NCBI RefSeq assembly: GCF_037975245.1
Contig: NC_092582.1
Span: 8,808,501-8,872,500, forward strand
Direction: 5' to 3'
DNA from: Apostichopus japonicus
Taxonomy: Eukaryota > Echinodermata > Holothuroidea > Aspidochirotida > Stichopodidae
Length of the DNA: 64,000 nt
Shown in pieces: positions 48,601 through 60,696 of this stretch. Made by a program: the position numbers and the translations under genes. The notes below the pieces were generated by a model, which was given only the letters and a program-made list of their open reading frames with translations, was not told the DNA's origin and did no database searches. Position 1 is the stretch's first letter, and the number at the start of each line of letters is the position of its first letter.

Positions 48601-51600
48601 TTTAATATACAGAATTTTTAATAAAAAATATTATTTTAAACTCATAATCATATCAAATAATCATAATCAAATAATCATATCACTGCGTTACAAGTATACT
48701 TTTCATTAAAATTCCAGATTCGAATATCAACATTGGACAGTTTCCTAAGTAAGATTCGTACAGTATTTTTATATTAAACCAGTTTACAACGACGAAATAA
48801 GACTTGATTATTGCTTAAGTAATATTTAGTATGTATCACAACATGCAAAGTCTTTTGCAGTAATTTACACTTTCTTGAAATCGTGAGTCATGTAAATTTC
48901 CGCCCTCGTAGACTATACACAAACGTCAAATCCCCTCTCCCCCACCCCCCCCCCCCACACCCCCTCCTTCCACCTATCGAAGCGCGTGACCCTTTTGCAT
49001 TCGTCTTTCCACTTTTGTTTCTTAAACCAACTCTAACCGTATCTGATCATCTTTCTGTTACTCTCGCTGGTTTAGAATCACCACCAGCTCTAATATTAAA
49101 TACTATTGTATACATTGTAGTTATACAAATAGACACTCAGGCTTCGCTACTACTTGAATATATTTATTTTCTCATTCTAACAAACCTTATCAAATTTTAA
49201 GTGTTTACGCACAGCGTAATGTTTTACTCATTGCCTTTTAGCAAATCTTAATCTCCACACCCTACCCCGCCCACAGCCCTTTCACCTTCCACCCCCCCCC
49301 CCCCTTGACATCACCTCGTCCACTGCGCTCTAGTAATGATATGAACGATAATTGTACTTTTGAAATTGCTACACGTGAGTTTATTATGCTATGTTGGTCA
49401 GCTACGTTTGGTGCATATCGTTCCACTGTAAATACCGAAGCACAAGACAAACTAACACAACGACATCGATAGCATGCACTACAAAAACCATACATTTTCT
49501 GACTTAAATATTAATATGTTCTTTCTCTATGTAATAACGATATCCCAAGTTTACTTCTAACCGAGAACGTCTATAACATGAAACTTTTCTTCTCCCAGTT
49601 CCCACATTTAGTTCATTGCAACACCATTTATCATAAAAGACCAGAAGAGATAAACAAAATTATTGCGTTAGATAGATTCTCCAAACATTCTCATTGTACA
49701 ATTATAATTATTCGAGTCGTTTTATATGTACACAAAACAAGACCATCACAGAATATTCTTAAAATTATTCAGTTCTTAGGGAAAGATCTAATGGAACAAT
49801 TAAAAATCCCCGTAAATTCCGTAACGTTACTTTTCTACACAGTAAAATATACACAACACACGTGTTCGTGTATAACAACGTAAGCCAAATCTGCTGTTCT
49901 TTAGCAGTACATAGATATAATCGACTTTATAAATGTAGCTTTTAGTCAGTGTCAATCACAGTACATTACAAGAGAAACCATTGATTCAATAAAGAAATTC
50001 TCAGACAAAATAAGAGAAGTTAACATTAAGTGTGAAACACCTGGAGCTACTGTAAAGACCTATTTAGCATAATAATAGATATAACACGAGCAAGTGAAGT
50101 GTTGATTGATTTCAGTACCGATGAATGTCACGTGTATAGTACGACTGGATGGTTGCCATGGCATAAAAAGGTGTAAACGTGCTACACTGAAATGAATCAA
50201 GCGGTTAGAATATGAAAATTAGGTTTTCTATTAATTCTTCTACTAAAGCGCTCTTATATAATGTACTTCATTTATTTGGGAAGGATTCGACTATTTTGAT
50301 ATAATGTTCTCTAATTTACATTTGTATGGTTTTACTATCTTTATTATGTTTATTGCACAATGAGTGAGGTATGTAACCAACCACCATTTTCAGTCATGGA
50401 CCTCGGTTGAATAATAACCCCCATTAAGTGACGATATAATTTATAATTTGTTAAATATTTGACATCAGGCGTTGATCCAGGGGCTGTGGGAGTGTACCTC
50501 ACTTTGTTCAACCCCACAAAAAGCGTATTTATTAGCATAACCATGCGTGTGTAGTGACCTAATTATAGGTCTAATGTATAGACACAACTATGCCTCAGAA
50601 TGCACTATTTCACGGCTAACACTTGTACTTACTGGAGGAGGACCCCCCCCCCCACCTCCCCCTGCATGGAAATCGGCTTCAATGAACCAAGTGCAACAAC
50701 CACTCCATTTTGGTTTCCCGAAAGGGAAAACTATGGAGACACTCTTATACCGACTTTGCAAAATTGTGAGGGGGTCGTGGATTGCAAAGTCGGCAATTGC
50801 AATAACGCAAAGTCGGTAGTTACTATTACGGTTAGATTCGCCCAACACGGTAACATACAGAAATGCTGTACTCGAAGACTTCGTTATTTGATCAGTGACG
50901 GCTATAGACCGTCATTTCTCAGAAAGGTTGCTTAAATAATCGCAGGGTCTGCACTGTTTGTCCATGTTTGAAAAAAACATTCAACAGGTTGAATAAAATT
51001 ATCATCAAAGGAACATTAAAATTGTATTTGGTACTATTAAATTAGTAAATGTTGAAAATATTATGTAGTTAATGCCTTTAAATGTGAATCTGTTGTGTTT
51101 AAGACATAAATTGTTAATCCCCTGTACAATAGTCCATGTACCTGGGTTAGGTTAGTACCTAATGTTAATATGGGTAACGTTTTAGGTAACTTAGTACCAT
51201 GCATGTTAATAGGGGTAACGTAAGTTGCCTATAAATAAAAACAAAAGTTAAAACATATCTATAACGAAAGTAACTGCTTGCACAATAGAAGACGTATAAA
51301 TTAACACACGTATGTTTAATGTATTCTGAAATAAAGTTCTCTTTCGACTACTCAAACGTGTATATTTCATTACGAGTAGAACCCCCATGACAAATCTTAC
51401 GCAGGTACAGGTACTTTATCGCGCGTGTCACTAGAAATCAGACTTGCTTTTAGTCGGTTGCGGGTAAGGAGTTAAGTTACTGAAAGGGTATGCGGTCAGG
51501 GGGAAGAAAATAGCTTCGGGTTTTTCGCAAAAATATGCGTAAGAATGTTTGCCTAATCACAAAATACTGTAATGCAGTAGAACTGAGGGCTGTCGCCAAA

Positions 51601-54600
51601 CATGTTTAGGGATTTTTAGGAGTATTTAGCGCCTTGATTTCATCATTTTACGCCATCTGTAAAATCTTGGGCGCATTTTCAAACTGAACAGTGAAGCTCA
51701 ACCGTTCTCTAGCCAGACTAGCTTAATGTACGTAGAACTCACAATGAAAAAAGCCTAATGTTCCAGTTTTCACCTAAGGTGAAACGGCCAAAGTGGTTCA
51801 AAAGTATATTGATTTGGTTTTTATATTTAGTCGAGACAATACATCTTTATAACAACAGGAGGTTTTGTTAGATGCAAGATGCGAAGTGAAAAAAATAACA
51901 ATACGTCGTCACCCTAAGCTTATCGCGGGTATACTGTATGATGTTAACTGCTAAAACTGGATAGTATATCAAACAGCATTAGTACAAACTCGCGTGAGGG
52001 ACTTGCGATATCGTTACACGGTAGATTAACGCACCTTCCTGGCTATGAATAGCGTCGAATCGAATGATCTACATTTTTCTCCTGTTGTGGTTGTGGTGAA
52101 TCAAAAGCGCGGAAAAACACAATCCTTTATGTGGAACGTAATAATCGGTTCTAAATAATCGGTAGCGCAATTGATTTTGCCGATGCCGATTATTTACCGA
52201 TTGTCTGATATCGGCCCGATTATCTAACAGATTATCGGTCGAACACTAGTACTAATTTGCACTACAAACAGAATAGTTGTAGAATTATAATGATTGAACT
52301 GTTACCAAACCATTCTTAGTCCCTTAAAATTCCTTAATACATTGTAATCCATTAGTAAGTCTTTGTAGTATTTATAGTTTGGGTAAGTTTTGGGCGAACG
52401 GGACTCTTACGCTCATAAGTTGACCCCTACACCATACCCCCCCCACTCCGCCCACCCCTCCGTTTAATTGAGTGGAACGGTCACACACACAAAAATAACA
52501 GAATCTTTCCATACTTAACAGAATCAAGCAACATCTGACTTGCTTGTAACTATACAATGGACACAACCATTTAATAATTAAGTGTGATTGATATTACAGT
52601 TTCTACGGAGTTTCCAACTAATCTATCAATAGCCGTGAATGTAGCGCTAGTCATAGTACCGCAGAGGAAAGAAAGAACAGGCCTTGCTCAAGTATAATAC
52701 CGCGTTGTCGTTACTTTCTTGTAAGGAAGGTTTGGTTGCAAAACAAACTGTTACTGTTGTTTCTCTTATAATATTTTAACGAGTAAATAGGATTCACGGT
52801 AAGTTACACACTTGCAAGTAACGATGCTTTTTCGGAGATCATTAAAAAATGTGTTGATTTGAAGAAGTATTCTTAATATATAAGTACTTTATATAACTAT
52901 GTAGCCTTGCCGTATAAATCAGTTCGCATGTTAATTTGCTTAAACGAACAGTTGTTACAGTCTTACCATTGCGTGACTGAAGGCCTGCATCGCCTATATA
53001 CGTACGGTATAACATTAGGACTATGTCAAAGTATCGGCCTAGCTGGGTTTTAGGTTGAATACGTAATGAAAAGGTACCCGGGGGACCGACCGAACTGCGG
53101 AGTACCCGGTTCTGAAATTTGGGACTGGTCCCATCACTAAAGTCACATCCCCCTCTCTCCTCCCCCACCCACCAGTACCCTAAACAACAGAAATGGCATA
53201 ACCCTATTATTGTCACTCTTACTCCGGGTTGAAAAAGAATTCGTGCATAAGTAATCAACCTCAGATCTGAACAAATACAATTCAAACTATGAAATATGTA
53301 ACCAATATTAGTTCCATACTGTTCACTACTGTAATGAGAAATAGGGAAGGATTATTTGGCCAATTTAACTCCTCTAACCAAGTATATTATTAAATCACAA
53401 GATACGTATACTGTTAATGGTCCAATACGGTTTCCAAAACAGTGACTCGGGACAAACAGGCACAGATGAACATCTAACCGATACACATTACCATGGAGAC
53501 TAGTGTTGATAGTGTTCAAAATACGTCACTATTTTAAAATCTTTCTAACACTGTGCGAGCACGGGAACTGCATATCTGCTGCCACCTACTGTCGAAACTT
53601 TCAAGTCGGATGAATCTTGAAAGGACGTTAAAACATGAATCATTACTACCCTGTATGACTGACAAAACTTCCTGAACATTTCGATATCCACACAATGACG
53701 TCACTCAGGGCCAATTTCAAACTGACAGGTACTCTTATAACATCACTGCTGGGCTTCGATGCACTTTCCTTCAAGTTCAATTATGTCTAGTCTAAAAGGG
53801 GATCCTCCTCTGTGAAAACTCTTTTATGGTCAACACGAAGATGTTGTCAAATTCCCAGCGCTGGCCTAGTCGTCCATATATTGCTGTATTTTTTAATTTG
53901 ACTCATTCACTAACTGTCACAGTTTTTGAAGTGATTTTGCAATTTTTGAATTTGTATAAATTGAAACATTGATATGTGTTTCTGTGTAAAATTTAAAACA
54001 AAACTTGCAGCTAATGATGTGCAGTCTACATTTAATTAGTTTTTTTTTTACAAAGTTACGTAGCATTTTGCTGTTCTTTTTGTCAAATGAAATAGTCCAC
54101 GTTACCATAAATGTTAACAATCAAGGCATATGCTAAGTTATAACAGACATACAGACAAGGATAACATAAAACATGATTCGTACCGTACACGTTTGTAATA
54201 CCTTGTTAACGTGTTAGTTCAGGTCGTATGCATCTAATGAGCTGGTATAATGGTTTGTATACTAGATTAGGCAGTTCCTCCCAATTTTAAAAAGTATGTT
54301 TGTTTCTCAAAACATAAAAAAGTGGTACAACAATGGAACCTCTATATACAAACAAGAAAGACTTCCTTTAAAGTGTGGCTCAAACCTAAAACATGATATT
54401 GATAAGAAATATATAAGTTCTGACCAAATTTGTTTTTGTAATATGTTTGTTTAATTTATGTGGACTACTTATTATTTGCTGTTTATCGTCATTTGTTTAT
54501 TTTTTGTTGATTTTATTGTAATTAGTATACCTTACATGATTATTACTTTGCTTCTTTCCGCAGGTTTGATGTTGATGAACTGCCAGACTCTTTACCAATT

Positions 54601-57600
54601 GAATTGATTCCATCGTCTTTAAAATCAAGGAATGTGAAAGGTATTGGTTATTAATGAAGTTGAGTAAGTAATTAGAGACCATTCGTCGGTGGTCTGGTGT
54701 CAGAAAAAAAACAATAAATTAACAGCTCTGAATAGCAAAGCTTGCCCACCTTCGTGAATAAAGCCACAGATAACAACAAAGATATCAACTCCGCTTCGCT
54801 TTCCCTATTGATAATAATTCCCTACTGGACATCAGCCTCGATCTATTTTTAATATCTTAGCAAGTTTTCTGTAAACGTAGCATTTATTTGCTCGTAGCAG
54901 TACAAATACTTATTAGAAGGAAAACTGATAATGCTGTGTGACAGGTTATATATTAAAATTATGATAACATTTAAGGTCGAATGATACGTGGGAGTGCAGC
55001 GGACTAACCGTCTTCATTGGACCTACGTATGGAGATCATGTGGACTTATTCGTAGGCTCAAAAATGAGGACGAAAGCTTACAAAGAACATTACTTTGACC
55101 AGTTACACATATTATAAAACGGTCACAACTGCTGAAAATTACCGTTTGTACATATAGGTATACTAACGGTTTGAGTAGAAACTATCCGTGGAAATGAATC
55201 AATGTTAAGAAATAATGGTTTTATATTCTCAGTATTTCTCATCAAAACGTCAACAGCCTGAAGTCCCCTTCATATCCGGGGAAAGAGGTGAAATATGTAT
55301 CGTTCTCCACATTGGCAAAACTCCTAAATGAAAAAAAGCGTTATGCACACTGAATACAATCCTTCAAAATTGACGAAATCGATAAACTTCCCATTGTTAC
55401 AAGATGTATACTATGCGCAACAAAGGGTGTTGCCATTTTGCAAATAATACTAATATTTAAAATAAAATAAAACTGTTAGCAAACTGCTTATCCACTAGAG
55501 TGGAGGGACAAAAAGAGGATTAAAGTAACAGGTTACTTTAATCCTCTTACTTTAATCCCTGTTACTTTAATCCTGTCTTTGTCCCTCCACTGTTTATCTC
55601 CTACCTCTCCTCTTCCCCTGTTGCTTTCTTCTCTCCATCCCTTGTCTACTTATAATCCCCTTTCATCTATCTCATTGTGTTCACCGTGTTCATTAACCTG
55701 TCTGTATTCTGTGCGTGTTTTTGTCCCTTCTGTTACTGTTACTTGTCATTTAGCCTCTGAAGAAGATCCTGCTAGGATCGAAACGTCAGGCCAACTTACT
55801 TTTACACATTATTAATATTTAACAGTTTTATGGTGTTTTTTTCAAAATCTTACAAACTGGCAATGTTCATTTTATTAGCGCCTTGAAGGGTTGGAGTGCT
55901 CGGAGCATGTTTTCTCGGATTTATAGTGAGCACCTATTAAGTTTATTCACAATGTTTGTGTTGTTTTTCCGGACAGCGATCATTTTCCGATTTGTTAAGG
56001 AAGTACCTATGCGCAAACGGTCATCTTTACTGAGATAATTGTCACATTTTATTAGATCTGTCAAAACTATTATTTTAAGATTTTGATTGTCAGATACATC
56101 AGTGAATCAAGTTTTTGAATCTTTCCCAGCTCTCACTATTTATATGAATGCGTTATTATCCTTTACAGTTCTTGCGATCAGTCAATGTAACATACCTTTG
56201 ACCTACTCTAATGTGAACGTGTTTATAAGTATAGTGAGTGTGTAGTTTAATGATAAAGCATATTAAGTCAGGCTAATACGCCTAACGCTTAGTTGTTGCT
56301 GAAGAATTTAAATAATGAGCTGACTAAAGAACAAATCAGTAGAGTCAAAACAAAACAGATTTTTGAAGTTGGTCAGAACTTGTACCCCCCCCCCCCCTCC
56401 GCACATAAAACATTGAGTATTATTAACAATAAAAAAAGAAAAAATTGTAATCGAACAAACTGAGACACCGACAAAGATTTTTCACCAACTGAAGATTACT
56501 CAGAGAGCGATTAATGGATTTGATTCGATCCTCAACATATCGTATACCAGACACTTTCAAGGAACGCATTAGGGCATGTGAAATGCAACTTGACTTCAGT
56601 TGCTCATAATTATTTTTTTGGTTTTGCAAAGCTAATTGAAATCATCATATTGAATAGCACTGAAAACTCGACTTAAAAAAGATAATTTTGGTTAAGTAGG
56701 TCTAATTCTCTAAGACGACCGTCGATTTGAAACAAAACATCAAAATTGTTTAATCTGAAATTAACCGACGTTAGTTTTTCTATCTAATTTAAAATTTATG
56801 ATTTCTCTCTTTAAGATAATAATAAACATTTTATTTTGTTCCTTAACTTAAATGCGGCAATCGTTCCGGTTACCATGATCTCGGTGTTTTATTGGCTAAT
56901 TATTTGATCAGTGATAAAGTGATCGATATACTATAGATGACGTTATAATTATTATAAACTGACCATGTAGTAATATTTGACTTCTATGATAACAATTGTC
57001 CGGATGAAGTATGACTATTGAGGGTGAGTAACTGCATCAACAGGTCATAGCCCGGGATGACCATCATTCGACAAGAATGAACATTTAAATGTAAATCAAC
57101 GGCAGAGTTCAGTGTTATGAAATGTACTAACACATTTACTATTGGTATGTGCTGATGTGAATATGTCCCTGGAAAGCAGCCAAGTTTGTAAATACTTGGT
57201 GTCATTCCAGGTCTGTGAGATTAATCAAATATAAACTCATTAAATCAGTATAAATTAAATCAGATACATTAAATCAGATATTAAATCAGATACATTAGAT
57301 ATTAAATCAGATACATTAAATCAGTATTAGATATTAAATCAGATACATTAAATCAGTCTCTTTCATTTCATTCTTCAGTGTATTGGCAAGTTCAACGACT
57401 GAATTTCCAGACCGGCCGATGGCAGGTAAGATATCATACATGCTTCTTTATTTATTTCTTCTTCATATACTACAGCTGTCGGCAGATATTTTGAGTTACG
57501 TTTTACTTTGAATTTTCACTTTGACTATTTATGAGTTAATTAATGGATTAATGATCTCTTTAAAGGAATAGTATCAATCAACTCAAAAGTCACTGTTGGA

Positions 57601-60600
57601 AAACTGTTTGCGCATGTACCAATACTGTGTGCGCTGTTTATACATGCTTAGGGTATTCCATTCAGTTTCTGCTGTGATTTGCTATGATATGATATAAATA
57701 CATGTCACAAATAAGACTGCGTTTGATCTCTATAGTAACTTGATATACAGGTTTCTTTGCTCTCTGACTGGCTTAAATCCTTATCATAGAAAATGTTATA
57801 AATGGATAGTCACTAAGGGCTGGATGGTTCAGTTTTCTGAGGTCACCGGTTAGAATCCCAGTGGATACTGTCTTAAGGTTGCTGTTTCAAACATCTGTTG
57901 ATTATTTAATTACTTCAGACTCAATTTCCTATTTATTAATTGCTTATACATGATATTTTTTAAGAGAGAAACTGTACCCGAGATATATTTACATTGGATG
58001 TTTCATTCATGACTGATAATTCGTAATTACAGAGCAGATTCTTTGACTTTTTTAAATTTCGACTGACTGAATCACTTCTCAATAACATTTTCAATTTCCG
58101 AGAACACCAACATTTGAACCCATTCCTCGTGACAAGCTTATTTTATATGTTTGAATTAACTACAAATGCAAAGCAATTTTATAGCCAAACTCTCGCTATT
58201 TACCGGTATAATAGAGAGTAAACCTCGTAGAGTATTAAAACTGTTAACAATCACTTGAATCGTTAGGTTCTATAACATTACTTTGTTTGACATTTTTTGA
58301 CGTTTTAGTCGTTATTTTATATGTTTTATTTCACTTTGTATAGTGATTACTTTTTCACGTAAATTATTTTAATTTCTATTGCGGGCATGTATTTACCCAA
58401 TCAGGGATGTAATAAAGTTGAAATTATTTCAAATCACATCAAATCGAAAGTTGAAAACCGATGAAATCGTGTTTCCCAAACACACTGCATTTTGTTTCAT
58501 TGACGGCACAAAAATTCATTGATCTGTTTATCTTGGTCTTCGATGCACTCATATTAGTCAGATGTTCTGTGAAATAGCGAAACCAAGAAGGAATCGGCGG
58601 TTGTTCTTGGAGACATGAAAACTAATTTGACTCGATAAATGATTCCCATATGTCTGTGCAAATTCACCTTTTTAATTTACTACTTTAATATCTTCTTTTT
58701 CAGAACATGGCTAAAATATAAACCTCTCTTGATCATGGATGGCATTATGAAATATCACTTTTGTAGATGTCAAGGCGATCTTTGTTAAGCAAATTAACAA
58801 TGTTGTTCATTTGTTATCAATAATGCGATGTTATCGTCATATCTCTTATCTTACATCCTCTCTTCATCCTCTAACAGGATCCGAACAGTGACTACTTCAA
58901 GCAGCTTGATGAAACAGCAATTAAGACTCAAGAAGTAAGTAGAAAGAACTCCAATGGTAGGAATGCAATGGACACGATCTTTAATACGTTGTAATTTAGC
59001 GTTGAAAATGATCACAAATTAATCATCATGGTGAAGTGAATTTAAACTCTTGATCGAGTCAACGTAGCAGTAATATTAGCTTTAATTTAGCAACCCCCAA
59101 AAACTAACAGAACACCAGTAATTCAATGAGAGGGCGTGCTGGTATGTGCGCATGTAATCCATTATCCACCAAATACTCTTAAATCTTCCCCATCGTGCTT
59201 CACGAAATGAGGAAGAGACAACAAACTCTATACAAGAGCTGTTACTACACACCGTTCTTGTGATTATTTTATTTTTATAGGCCTATAGCCAGGGGCAATA
59301 ATAGACTTCTTTAAATCATTTCGGACCCAGTGCTTTTCTAGTGGGGGGGGGGGGCAAGCAACACTATTCTAAAACAAAAAGTTCTCGCAATTCTCTTTTT
59401 TAGGGGGGTGTAGGTTACACATATTTTGGGACCTAGGCCTCCCATCTACCCTTACCCCTACCCCTACCCCGGTGACTCGCCGTTGCCTAGAAGTTTTTAA
59501 TGAAACTAAGCTGATAAGATAACTGCTCATCATGACATCTTTCGCCCTCTCTCAGGATTCAGAGAGTGAAACCCCAAGAGAGGTGGATGTGGTGGCGACT
59601 GAGACTCCACAAGAACAGACAAGACCTACAGAGGTAAGAATCGTCTCAATGTCACACACAGTCACGGACAATGGTAATGTAGAAGCAGTATATCTTCATT
59701 ATGATTATAGTAAATGAACACTGTATCTTGAGGCTTTCATCGACAACAACTTGAACACAACTTCAGAGTTAGCATGATAGAGTAAGACTGTCCTGATTAT
59801 AAACCACTCGTCCTTCCAGTACAGCTGCCATCTACTTGATTCTTAATCGAAATAAGAAAGGGATACTAAAAGCAATATGCTATGTACTTTTCAGCTATTC
59901 TTGTGACTAAAAGTGATAATTATAAATTAATGATCATGGTGAAGTGAATTTAAACTCTTGATCGAGTCAACGTAACAGTAATATGATTGTTTGTCTGGTA
60001 ATATTGATGAAACGTCTGAATTTTTAACTTAGCGACCCCCCAAAAATTTAGCAGAACACATGTAATTAAATGGGAGGGCGTGTTATCATTATTTGCAAGT
60101 TATCCATATTCCACCACATAATCTTGATCTTCCCCGGCATGCTTCACACAATGAGAAAGAGAAGACAAAATGTACACGAACGCAGTTACAACACACCAAT
60201 CTTGTGTTTTTTCATTTTTAACGAGCCTATGCCCAAGGACTAGCTAGATTTCTGTTTATGGGGGTCATGATGCTTTTAGTGGTGGTTGGGGGGGGGGAGA
60301 AGGCAACACCTTCTCGGGTAGTTTCGCAATTTTTGGGAAGGCGGGGTGGGGTGGGGAGGGGGTATATACATTTGGGGATATAGGCCTACCACTCTCCCTT
60401 AACCCCCCCACCCAAGTTGACACGCCACTGCCTATAAGTTATACATGAAACTAAGCTGATAAGATAACTGCTCATCATGACATCTTTCGACCTCTCTCAG
60501 GATTCGGAGAGCGAAACCTCAAGACAGGCGAGTGTGGTGACGACTGAGACTCCACAAGAACAGACAAAACCTACAGAGGTAAGACTCGTCTCAATGTCAC

Positions 60601-60632
60601 ACACAGCCATGGACAATGGTAATGTAGAAGCA

Positions 60633-60696
<64 letters not shown>

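Noticed and set aside
50547-50935. Overlapping frames on both strands near 50.6-50.9 kb
   Set aside because: They are driven by a C-run and have no recognisable protein features.
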